Shown here in pieces: positions 1 to 6,657 of a DNA stretch of 9,106 bases. Each line of letters starts with the position of its first letter. Position 1 is the first letter of the stretch. Both the position numbers and the translations under genes were made by a program. The notes under the pieces were generated by a model that was not told the origin of the DNA, ran no database searches, and saw only the letters and a list, made by a program, of their open reading frames with translations. The DNA comes from Methanomicrobia archaeon LH_S13. GTDB taxonomy: Archaea > Halobacteriota > Syntropharchaeia > Alkanophagales > Methanospirareceae. The stretch spans positions 1 through 9,106 of the forward strand of contig JAGXOR010000045.1 in the NCBI GenBank assembly GCA_023659785.1. Direction: 5' to 3'.

Positions 1-28
1 TAAGTTATGTCACTCTACTCTTAAATTC

Positions 29-157
29 TTAAGTTAAAACCGGAAATGAATTTTGCCCGGGGTTTTGGGGATTGAAACAATTGATGTTAAGGTTGTATTC
101 TGCAACTTCTATGTCATGTTCTGCTTGTTCCAACCAATTCTCGACTTCTTTTTTCAC
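29..157 (-). pseudogene. Truncated HEPN-domain protein, 5' end only
   Basis: A 42-codon frame starts at GTG 157 and ends at TAA 29-31. Its start, VKKEVENWLEQAEHDIEVAEYN, resembles the first helix of HEPN-domain proteins (acidic, W-L-x-x-A-E-x-D pattern), a fold found in toxins, RNases and nucleotidyltransferase partners. The GTG overlaps the TGA of the upstream ATPase (GTGA), and a GAGGT ribosome binding site lies about 7 nt before it, so it looks translationally coupled to the ATPase operon. After about codon 25 the protein turns into Pro/Gln/Asn-rich sequence unlike HEPN helix 2, and stops. HEPN proteins usually exceed 100 residues and carry an R-x4-6-H motif near the C-terminus, absent here. 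I infer a gene cut by a rearrangement or by a CRISPR-like sequence at 42-78. The HEPN assignment rests on one helix and is tentative. Confidence 0.45.
42..78 (+). repeat. Possible terminal CRISPR repeat (single copy)
   Basis: The plus strand ends at 78 with GGGGATTGAAAC. Many archaeal type I and III CRISPR repeats end in ATTGAAA(C/G), which becomes the 8-nt crRNA 5' handle. Counting back 37 nt gives 42-78; the 41 nt to the left would be spacer length. No second copy lies in the window, so this may be coincidence. The left boundary is arbitrary. Confidence 0.2.
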
Positions 158-1404
158 GTAACAACCTCTTTAAAATAAATTAAAAAATCCACAATAGTTT
201 TATTTGGATATTCCAAAAGAAATTGCTCAACAAAAGTTTTATAGCCCCCTTTATTTTCCATTTCCTCTTTAAAATAATTTTTCTGTGGAGGAGGTAAAAA
301 TCTCTCCAATTTTTTTATAAGATCGATAAAATCTTCTTTCTTCATTTCATCGAGCTTAATTAGATGTTCATTAAAATGATGGAACAATTTAAGGTGAATA
401 TTTTTTATACTATCTTCCCCTTCTGTAAGGAGATTATGAGTACCAGAAAAAACAAAGTTTATACTTGGAAACGTTTCTATAAAGGCATTAATCAAATCGA
501 AGTGATTAAAATCACGAAATGATTTTTCTAATTCATCAATTGCTATCACTAATTTATACCCACACTTCTCGCAAAGAAAAACAATAAATTGAAATAAGTC
601 AAATGCATTATTTGGTCTTATTTTATCTTCAGAAAAATATTCTGCGAAAACAGAATAATCACCAATTGAAACAACTGCATTTTCAAGGAACTCATCAATT
701 GGACGACTATAATTTTTATATAATAATATCTCATTAAATAATTCTTTAATTTTATCTAACACTTCATGAAGATCATGGGGGTGCAAACTCGTTTCATGCC
801 TTCTTTCAAAATCCTCATAGTATTGAAAAACAAAACGATAGATAAGTGCATCTAATCCATTTGAAAAGTATTTATGTTTTCCTCGATAATCGGGTGTATG
901 TAATTTTTGTATAATTTTCTTAACAATGGAGGGGTAATCATAAAAAGTTGTACGATTATCGAGTTCTACAAGAGACGTGCAGAATGAATCATTTTTAGAT
1001 AAAAGTGAATCGCATAATAAACGCAGAAAAAAAGATTTCCCCTCGCGGAATTCACCTTTAATATACACTATACAACCGTTGTTATTCTTAATTATTTGAT
1101 TTGTATTTTCTAATTCAATTTTTCTACCAACAGATATTAACGAACAATGTCGAATTTCTGGTGGAACACCCCCAAATAAAGAGGAAACTATACTATTCTT
1201 AATCTCGGTATCAGATTCAATGTCTTTTTAAAATAAATTTTGATATTTTAATTCAAAATTCATAAATTCAAGGCATGGTTTACAAAGTGGTGCGCCTTCA
1301 CGTAGTGTCTGGTTATATTTTTCACAATAATACAACCTTCTTCCTCTACTGTCCACCTCTATTATTTTACTATCTGGGCAACTTTCGATCGTATAATATT
1401 CCAT
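154..1404 (-). pseudogene. BrxC/BrxD-like P-loop ATPase with zinc ribbon, interrupted by in-frame TAA
   Basis: Reading from ATG 1404 to TGA 154-156 gives 416 codons in one frame, broken only by TAA at 1228-1230 (codon 59). Codons 1-58 hold Cys9, Cys27 and a C41-K-P-C44 pair, a likely zinc ribbon. After the stop come FGGVPPE, VGRK, Walker A GEFREGKS (codons 117-124) and Walker B LVIAIDELE (D290, E291), then a sensor-like FVFSGT strand. The GG-x-PP...VGR...GxxxxGKSFFL order matches the neighbouring ATPase and the BREX BrxC/BrxD (formerly DUF2791) family as I remember it. The start lies 15 nt below the upstream gene's TAG, with a GAAGG site about 8 nt before the ATG. Between the TAA and Walker A the only ordinary start is GTG 1068, five residues before the P-loop, which would remove the N-terminal module. 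Because both sides stay in frame, this is a substitution, recoding or a sequencing error, not an indel. Role in a defence complex is inferred. Confidence 0.75.
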
Positions 1405-1419
1405 AATAGTCCTTCTTCA

Positions 1420-2688
1420 CTATATTTGCATAGCATTTAAGATAATAGTTCTAAAATCTACTGTTCCATCTCGTACTTCATCCAATATTTTTATCAACTT
1501 TTTTCCATCCTTAAATGGATCAATCATAAAATCTCGAGGGCAGATAGTTTGAATAGTTCCGTATTTTTGTATTGAAATATCCACAAATTTTTCAATATCG
1601 GGGTCATCAATATTGAGGTCTGAGTCCATTTCACATTCGTATACCCTAATTATTTTGTTTAGAAGGTTGATATAATCCAATCTTGACAAATCCGGTAAAG
1701 GAACACGACCTGTTCTATATCTGCCGATTAACGCCCCATGACCAGTTCTATTAATTAGGTCGTCCCATTTTGAAGGTGTCCCCACATAATTGATCATAAC
1801 TTTTGAAAGTTCATATTTTTCAAACACTTTATTGTGAAGATTGATTAGCTGGGATGTTAACCCACTAGGAGTAGTCCATCTTATTGCTTCTGCAATTTCA
1901 TCAATTTGGATGATCAATCCCGAATATCCAACTTTTATAATAAATTTCTTTAAATTTACTAAATACTGTATTGTATCTTCTTTCCGAATCTTATCGAATC
2001 CTTTCTTTCCAATCGACCATAGTCGTTCCGCTTCCATTGTTTCTCCCGTGAGGTAATTACTTACATTTTCTATCATATCATCGATATCAAGGTCAACAGC
2101 TTGTCTATTATAGGTATAACGGAAGATGCCATAAAATTCTGCATTTAACATGTTTTGTAACATTTTTCGTAACGGATGGCCGATGATACCCTCTTCTCTA
2201 ACAAAATCCTTGTATTGTGCTATATTTTGAAAATGACCACTGATTTTATATAATAATGTACTAATGCCTCTCACCTCTTTATCGGGATATTCTAAATTGG
2301 ATATAATCTGGCAGTATATATTTTCGAAATCCGCCAGATTTGCAATATCAGGGATTTGAATTGTTGAGGTCACGAAATTCATGTTTTTCGCCCGATCAGT
2401 TATCAAGTTAAGAAAGAAAGACTTCCCAAATCCAAAATCAGCAAGTATATAAAAAGCTTTTCCGACATCTGAACCTTTAACTGCAATCATTCCTTCGTGT
2501 GGATCATCACATATTCTTTTTTCTTCTTTTTCTCTCCCAACGCGAACATACTTTACACTAGAAGGTGTTGGGGGCATACCACCGCTTAATCTTGCAAGGA
2601 TTTCACCCATTTCCTGTTTTTTGGCTCTACATTCTTCAGTACCATATTCTATACCATATTCTTCGCGACAGAGGTTGCATATATTCAT
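1420..2688 (-). CDS. BrxC/BrxD-like P-loop ATPase
   Basis: This 422-residue protein begins with a small Cys module (C4-N-L-C7, C20). It then has LSGGMPP (about 35-40), VGREKE (50-55), Walker A ADFGFGKSFFL (83-93), YLTGE (212-216), Walker B GLIIQIDEIAE (257-267), and a sensor-like NYVGTPSKW (300-308). Arg-rich IGRYRTGRVPLP (321-332) could supply an arginine finger. This order recalls the BREX ATP-binding proteins BrxC/BrxD, which are thought to bind ATP and DNA during phage exclusion; that family link is from memory. The first Walker A Gly is replaced by Ala83, while Gly86, Gly88, Lys89 and Ser90 are kept, so ATP binding is still likely. ATG 2688 is preceded by GGAGAGTGA, which overlaps the stop of the 714-residue gene; the gap is 6 nt, so the two are coupled. 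It ends in TAG. With its paralogue downstream it may form a hetero-oligomer. No methylase, PglZ or nuclease gene is visible nearby. Confidence 0.75.
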   Translation of the reverse strand: MNICNLCREEYGIEYGTEECRAKKQEMGEILARLSGGMPPTPSSVKYVRVGREKEEKRICDDPHEGMIAVKGSDVGKAFYILADFGFGKSFFLNLITDRAKNMNFVTSTIQIPDIANLADFENIYCQIISNLEYPDKEVRGISTLLYKISGHFQNIAQYKDFVREEGIIGHPLRKMLQNMLNAEFYGIFRYTYNRQAVDLDIDDMIENVSNYLTGETMEAERLWSIGKKGFDKIRKEDTIQYLVNLKKFIIKVGYSGLIIQIDEIAEAIRWTTPSGLTSQLINLHNKVFEKYELSKVMINYVGTPSKWDDLINRTGHGALIGRYRTGRVPLPDLSRLDYINLLNKIIRVYECEMDSDLNIDDPDIEKFVDISIQKYGTIQTICPRDFMIDPFKDGKKLIKILDEVRDGTVDFRTIILNAMQI

Positions 2689-2694
2689 TATATA

Positions 2695-4839
2695 TCACTC
2701 TCCATTTTCAAGGAATTTTTTTGTTAAAACGAACCCAACGTAAGACTTGCCATCCGATGTAAAAGAATCATACGAATCACTACCTTTCATTTGTGGACTT
2801 AAACCTTTTTCTATAAGGCATGAAAAGAAATTTTTTTCCGAAAGAATTTTTTTCACTCCGTTTTCAACCGAAGGATGTATTGTGTATCGAAATACATCAG
2901 AAATATGAGGTATATTTTGTATGAATTCTATGAGGTCCTCAATGAATATCATATCTTCTGGCTTTTTATTTTTGATCATACTATACATTTTGATGCTCTT
3001 TAGGAATATATTTTCTTTATCATGTTGGGAAATATCTGGCCCAGTATGTAGATAGTCCCTTAGTTTTATTATTACATGATTAAAAACAACCTGAGGAAGT
3101 GGTGTCTTAATAGATTCAGCATTTAGTTTTACGCTGTAATACGGTATTTCAATCGTTAATAATAATGAAAAGGGGGGTTTATTCCTTGCATGGAAGATCA
3201 TTTCGATAATATTGTCACTTTCTATTTTCGAAAAATCTAAAGAGACTTTTAAGTCTTCACTCCTTAAAAATTGAATGCTTTGTTCTAACTCATCAATATA
3301 TTTACTTCGTAATTCTAACATATCCCGTTTCAATTTATAGTAAATCCAATGATATCGATCTTCTCGGAGCAAAGGATCATCGAGGAGCACCTTCTTTTTA
3401 TTAGCTAGGAAACATTCTTTAATTGTCGAAACCGTAGGAGGAGATAGAATTGTTTTCCAATTCGAATCAAACCATCTTTCTATTTTAGATTTCTTCGGCT
3501 TTTTTTCGCGTTCATATTCTTTAACTATTATCTTCTTTCCTTGAAGAAGAACTGCTTCAAGAATTTCATTTTTATTTATTGACCTAGTCGTATTAGAAAG
3601 CAGGGAATAAACACCATCAAGCAGGGATTCAAGTTCAGGGTTGATCTTCGACTCTTCAATAATTTCTCCGTCAAGATAGGAACAAAAAAGATTCCGAATT
3701 GTACTCTCGAACGTTTCCAATGGGTTTTCTATGATAACATTATTAATGGTGAGAATGAAGAGGTCGTTAATATTCATATTGAATTTCTTTTTTATAAAAT
3801 TTTCTGTATCCAGCGATTTTCTGGCAATCACGATATTTGGTGCCATCTTTCGCGATGCCTGTGGATAGTAATTCTTATGTTTTTTAACAACATCATCCCA
3901 ACTTTTTTGAATTTTTTTATTCCATTTATTAAATTTAGACTCTCGATATTCCCGTAGCAAGCATGATTCAAGTAAATATCTAAGTCCTGCAATATCTTGG
4001 GAAGCAGAATTTTTTAAAAATCCAATAATTTTGAATGAATCAATAATCGAAAAGGATTGGATATTATAATTTAGCATTTCATAATTCATATTAACCCAAT
4101 CTATTACATCCTGACTAATATTTATTCCTTTTTCAGTTATTTCGTAAATCTCCTTACTTGCAATAGGACTGAATAATGGTATAAATTTATCCTTAATTCC
4201 CTCTGATATATCGGGTATTAAAATGAATATAGATACTTTTTTTAGCAATAAATTCTGAAAAATAGGAATTATCTGAATAAACTCTTGAGGAATTTTCTTT
4301 TTTTCTAATATTATAGGGACTATTATACGAAAAGCTATTTTTCTTGATAAAATCTCCTTTTCGATATATCTAAATGGAAGAAAGAAATCTTCTATTGATA
4401 CAGAATTCATTCGTTTGGGCCAATCTTCAATAACAGATTGAATGAATTTTGTCTTATCAAATTTATTCTGGAATTGTGAAAGGATACCAGATTCTGATGT
4501 GTTAAAACCGATTGTATTGAAAAAAGAATCAACCGTTTGTTCGCTGGTAGTTGATTTTTTTAAAATGGATAAATATTCTTCGTTTAATTCTCGATGGTGG
4601 TCATTTGACACGATTTTAATCGAGTTAAAAAGCATTCCTAGAAACTTCCAATTTTTTTTAAATTTGGAAAAGTCAATGGGTAAAATGCTTTCACATTTTG
4701 GGAATGAAAAGCTGTTTAATTCTTTTTGAAGAATTATATTTGTCCTATCTGGAAGTTGAGTGAAAATAACATATAACTTTCCTTCTTCTGGCTTATAGCT
4801 ATTATGTATTTTTTCTTTGAACTCATCAATCGTTGTCAT
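2695..4839 (-). CDS. Unrecognised 714-residue protein, first gene of the ATPase operon
   Basis: I do not recognise this protein. It is 714 residues, rich in Lys, Ile, Ser and Phe, with no signal peptide, no convincing membrane span and no P-loop. Residues 20-60 contain a hydrophobic strand followed by LPDRTNIILQ. Around 165-215 two hydrophobic strands, FRIIVPIILE and VSIFILIPD, are spaced like the Walker B and sensor-1 strands of a AAA+ fold, so a degenerate ATPase-like core is possible. A basic segment (YEREKKPKKSKIERWF) lies in the middle, and the last 130 residues look helical. It starts at ATG 4839 with AGGTGA 4-5 nt upstream and a TATA-like box about 45 nt upstream. Its stop overlaps the SD of the following ATPase gene. 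The first position in the operon and its size make it the likely specificity or effector subunit, but that is inference. No nuclease, protease or methylase motif was found by eye. Confidence 0.8.
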   Translation of the reverse strand: MTTIDEFKEKIHNSYKPEEGKLYVIFTQLPDRTNIILQKELNSFSFPKCESILPIDFSKFKKNWKFLGMLFNSIKIVSNDHHRELNEEYLSILKKSTTSEQTVDSFFNTIGFNTSESGILSQFQNKFDKTKFIQSVIEDWPKRMNSVSIEDFFLPFRYIEKEILSRKIAFRIIVPIILEKKKIPQEFIQIIPIFQNLLLKKVSIFILIPDISEGIKDKFIPLFSPIASKEIYEITEKGINISQDVIDWVNMNYEMLNYNIQSFSIIDSFKIIGFLKNSASQDIAGLRYLLESCLLREYRESKFNKWNKKIQKSWDDVVKKHKNYYPQASRKMAPNIVIARKSLDTENFIKKKFNMNINDLFILTINNVIIENPLETFESTIRNLFCSYLDGEIIEESKINPELESLLDGVYSLLSNTTRSINKNEILEAVLLQGKKIIVKEYEREKKPKKSKIERWFDSNWKTILSPPTVSTIKECFLANKKKVLLDDPLLREDRYHWIYYKLKRDMLELRSKYIDELEQSIQFLRSEDLKVSLDFSKIESDNIIEMIFHARNKPPFSLLLTIEIPYYSVKLNAESIKTPLPQVVFNHVIIKLRDYLHTGPDISQHDKENIFLKSIKMYSMIKNKKPEDMIFIEDLIEFIQNIPHISDVFRYTIHPSVENGVKKILSEKNFFSCLIEKGLSPQMKGSDSYDSFTSDGKSYVGFVLTKKFLENGE

Positions 4840-4840
4840 G

Positions 4841-4891
4841 GTTCACCTAATCTATTGTAACATATTATTATTAGGCATAAAGTATAAAAAC
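4841..4891 (-). promoter_or_regulatory. Promoter and ribosome binding site of the ATPase operon
   Basis: On the minus strand a TATA-like GTTTTTATACT (4881-4891) is preceded by an A-rich stretch that may act as BRE. Archaeal transcription usually begins about 25 nt downstream, here near 4860, leaving a short leader with AGGTGA (complementary to the archaeal 16S tail) directly before ATG 4839. No other good promoter is visible inside the operon. Confidence 0.5.
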
Positions 4892-4907
4892 TTTTTTGAT
4901 TTTATTG

Positions 4908-5057
4908 GAATTCGTCAAGGGGATAACTACAGAGGTGGAAGTGGGAACCGTGGAGAAGATGGTGGGGAAATTTAAAGGGATAGTTCCAGAGGGGAAGAGC
5001 AGTATGGAATATCCGAAAGAGATGTCAATATTCTGTCTCATATTTTGCAATTCCTAA
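4908..5057 (+). pseudogene. Antitoxin C-terminal remnant (AbrB/VapB-like)
   Basis: A plus-strand frame without an upstream start reads EFVKGITTEVEVGTVEKM, then VGKFKGIVPEGKSSMEYPKEM, and runs to TAA 5055-5057. The VEKM-x-GKFKG...GKSSMEY...KE pattern resembles the C-terminal toxin-binding tail of AbrB/MazE-type archaeal antitoxins. The DNA-binding N-terminus is missing. After about 5024 the frame enters the antisense of the PIN remnant, so its last ten or so residues are probably accidental. In an intact pair the toxin would follow on the same strand; here the toxin remnant faces the other way, which suggests an inversion or junction of two different loci near 5022-5027. The assignment is by resemblance only. 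Confidence 0.35.
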
Positions 5058-5323
5058 TGTTTCCAAGAATCTCTTTGGTGTAACACACCCCCCAATACCT
5101 TCAAAGTCCCTATCGTATGCTATTATTGGCAAATTCAAAGCCTTCGCAGTCGCTAAATGTTCCAAATCCCTCTCCTTTATCTTACCTTTGTTCAAATACT
5201 CGCTTCTTTGGCATTTTGTATTAATCTCTCTAACTCCGCTTCCTCTATCTTTATCCTTTTCTCCTTTTCCTGTATCAGGCATTTATAAAGTAATTTTTTA
5301 GATTTTAAGGAAAAAATTATCAT
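5025..5323 (-). pseudogene. PIN-domain (VapC-like) toxin remnant, frameshifted
   Basis: The minus strand from ATG 5323 reads MIIFSLKSKKLLYKCLIQ, then EKEKRIKIEEAELERLIQNA and KEASI, before hitting TGA. One base later, a different frame continues LNKGKIKERDLEHLATAKAL, LPIIAYDRDFEGIGG and TPKRFLETLGI to TGA 5025-5027. The second part matches the end of PIN ribonucleases: the D-x-x-HLATA helix and the Y-D-x-DF strand carry the later catalytic acids. Restoring one A in the plus-strand run at 5194-5196 (CAAAT to CAAAAT) joins both frames seamlessly. The first PIN strand with its catalytic Asp, and the middle acidic residue, are absent, and about 98 codons remain against the usual 130. It is therefore a decayed, probably inactive VapC-type toxin. 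A frame starting at ATG 5282 without the shift also exists, but its first 35 residues look non-coding. Confidence 0.6.
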
Positions 5324-5374
5324 CCCCCCTTATCAGATTTATTATGATGTGTTAAGAGATAAAATACCGCGCTA

Positions 5375-5482
5375 ATGCGAAATAACGGCTTGGGACTGTT
5401 CATGAACTTCCTATGGGGCGTTGGCGTGGTTAATTTGATTACAGGATGCCTAAAAAGGGATAAGAAAAAAAACGGGTATTAA
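5375..5482 (+). CDS. Possible 35-residue membrane microprotein
   Basis: ATG 5375 to TAA 5480-5482 encodes 35 residues: a short polar start, a hydrophobic stretch of about 17 (LFMNFLWGVGVVNLITG), and a basic tail (CLKRDKKKNGY). This is the layout of a single-pass membrane peptide with a cytoplasmic positive C-terminus. There is no clear SD and no clear TATA box, and the region 5324-5552 around it holds no other gene I can support on either strand. Minus-strand frames across the same DNA also stay open for about 45 codons. It could be chance. Confidence 0.2.
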   Translation: MRNNGLGLFMNFLWGVGVVNLITGCLKRDKKKNGY

Positions 5483-5552
5483 ATAAGAGACCTCATTAAG
5501 ACTTTTCTCGCCACGAACGTGCTTGGCGTTGATAACATCTTCAGTCTGGGCT

Positions 5553-6305
5553 TTAAGATAAAAAACAAGAATGTTCATCTGCCTTAACATGTATTGAAAT
5601 TGTCTTCGCTGTTCCCGGAGGGATTTCGTAACCGGGTGCATAAGCCACTCCTGCGGCGGTAGCCCATGCGTATTGTTCCGAATAGATATGAATTCCTGCG
5701 GGAACAATGACATGCGCGTCCAGATGCAACACGACATCGTTCAACGATGGATTGTCCATGTATAGCTCTACAATTCCATCTTGCCCCTTTTCAATCACGT
5801 CAACTACTGGTCTCAGGACAACGGTTGGTCCAACCCTGAACTTCTCCTCTGATGGTGCGGGTGTTATTGGCGTGGGTGTAGCAGGTGACGGCGACGGTGT
5901 TACTTCGGGCGTTGGGGAAGGCGAGGGAGTTGGTGTTGGAGATAGCGTAGGTGGTGTGGTCACCGTGAAAGAAGCACTTGCACCATCCACTGTCACCTCG
6001 TAAGTCCCCGCCTCTTCTTTGGCTACCACGCATTCTACCGTCTCTGTTGCATTTGCCTCAACTGTAACATTAACCGATTTTACCTCTTCCCCGTTTATCT
6101 TGAACACTATCGGCACCGTTTCACTGGTATTCCCCGTGTTCCCAACCGTTGCCATTATCGTTACATTCTCGCCGACTTCAACGCTTTCCGGTGAAACCGT
6201 TACTTCGGTAACCATCACATCCTCTTCTAACGCTGTTACACTCATGCTAAAGACAATCGCTATCGCTGCTAAAAGCACTAAAACCCTTAAAGATAGTTTT
6301 TTCAT
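5553..6305 (-). CDS. Secreted CARDB-type surface protein with Pro/Thr/Ser linker, probably C-terminally truncated
   Basis: The 250-residue protein starts MKKLSLRVLVLLAAIAIVFS, a typical signal peptide with a likely cut after SVTA (about residue 25). Residues 30-115 form a beta-rich CARDB/APHP-like domain (VSPESVEVGENVTI, GNTGNTSETVPIVFKING, GTYEVTVDG). Residues 118-150 are a Pro-Thr-Ser linker of TPTPSPSP units, likely extended and perhaps glycosylated. Residues 155-245 form a second beta domain (PTVVLRPVVDVIEKGQDG, VPAGIHIYSEQYAW, EIPPGTAKTISIHVKA). It should sit outside the cell or in the S-layer. The start is ATG 6305, not GTG 6320, because that GTG lies inside the SD GGAGGTGA. The second domain ends abruptly in DEHSCFLS: no further strands, second linker or membrane/sorting anchor follow, which such archaeal proteins normally have. 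I infer truncation by a rearrangement near 5553-5570. It is monocistronic. Confidence 0.75.
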   Translation of the reverse strand: MKKLSLRVLVLLAAIAIVFSMSVTALEEDVMVTEVTVSPESVEVGENVTIMATVGNTGNTSETVPIVFKINGEEVKSVNVTVEANATETVECVVAKEEAGTYEVTVDGASASFTVTTPPTLSPTPTPSPSPTPEVTPSPSPATPTPITPAPSEEKFRVGPTVVLRPVVDVIEKGQDGIVELYMDNPSLNDVVLHLDAHVIVPAGIHIYSEQYAWATAAGVAYAPGYEIPPGTAKTISIHVKADEHSCFLS

Positions 6306-6317
6306 TTTTTCCCTTTT

Positions 6318-6368
6318 CACCTCCTTTTTGTTATAGTATCCCTAACTTTCGGCGATACATTTTATATG
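6318..6368 (-). promoter_or_regulatory. TATA box and strong SD for the CARDB gene
   Basis: The minus strand has CATATAAAATG at 6358-6368, a good archaeal TATA box, placing the transcript start near 6335. GGAGGTGA at 6318-6325 is a near-perfect anti-16S match, 12 nt before ATG 6305. This SD decides the start codon, since the alternative GTG 6320 is part of it. Confidence 0.65.
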
Positions 6369-6399
6369 TTAACTGTGGTAATATTATAACTATCCTCAC

Positions 6400-6552
6400 T
6401 CATAATACCTCTTCTCTAACTTTCCCAGTATTTGCCTTATCTGATTCTGTTCTGATGGCATACTCTTTCACCCTTCCAAGCAATTTACGGAATACAAGTG
6501 CCCGCCGTAAATTTTCCGGATACACCCATATCCCTTCTATTATTATTGCCAT
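6400..6552 (-). CDS. Hypothetical 50-residue ORF
   Basis: ATG 6552 to TGA 6400-6402 encodes 50 residues starting MAIIIEGIWVYPENLRRALV and ending KVREEVL. A GAGGG site lies about 9 nt upstream. No family is recognised. An overlapping frame starting at the internal ATG reads MPSEQNQIRQILGKLEKRYYE, which also looks protein-like, so this may be a frameshifted remnant of something longer. It lies between the terminator-like hairpin at 6605-6632 and the promoter of the CARDB gene. The reading frame is short enough that chance cannot be excluded. Confidence 0.3.
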   Translation of the reverse strand: MAIIIEGIWVYPENLRRALVFRKLLGRVKEYAIRTESDKANTGKVREEVL

Positions 6553-6604
6553 ATCTTACTACCCTCTGCTAAAAAGTATTTTCTCATTCTACACTTTTTC
6601 TTTT

Positions 6605-6632
6605 TAAAAAACACTTCCTTTCTTAAAGGAGG
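6605..6632 (-). terminator. Hairpin plus T-run downstream of the amidase/Dph6 fusion
   Basis: On the minus strand, CCTCCTTT-AAG-AAAGGAAG folds into an 8-bp stem with one C-A mismatch and a 3-nt loop, followed at once by TGTTTTTT. It lies 25 nt after the TAG stop at 6658-6660. Archaeal termination mainly needs the T-run, so this site fits as the end of that transcript. Confidence 0.5.
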
Positions 6633-6657
6633 TTTTGTCCAGCGAATTGAGCAGATA

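Noticed and set aside
661..680. Second ATTGAAAC on the plus strand as another CRISPR repeat end
   Set aside because: It lies inside the ATPase coding sequence and the preceding bases do not resemble 42-70.
1228..1230. Pyrrolysine recoding of the interrupted ATPase
   Set aside because: The codon is TAA, not TAG, and no other stop in the window looks read through.
5450..5737. Minus-strand frame of 95 codons overlapping the end of the CARDB gene
   Set aside because: Most of it is the CARDB gene in another frame; the remaining 33 or so codons match nothing I know and could not be joined to the CARDB domain by one clear indel.
6306..6320. GTG 6320 as start of the CARDB protein
   Set aside because: It is part of the GGAGGTGA ribosome binding site for ATG 6305.
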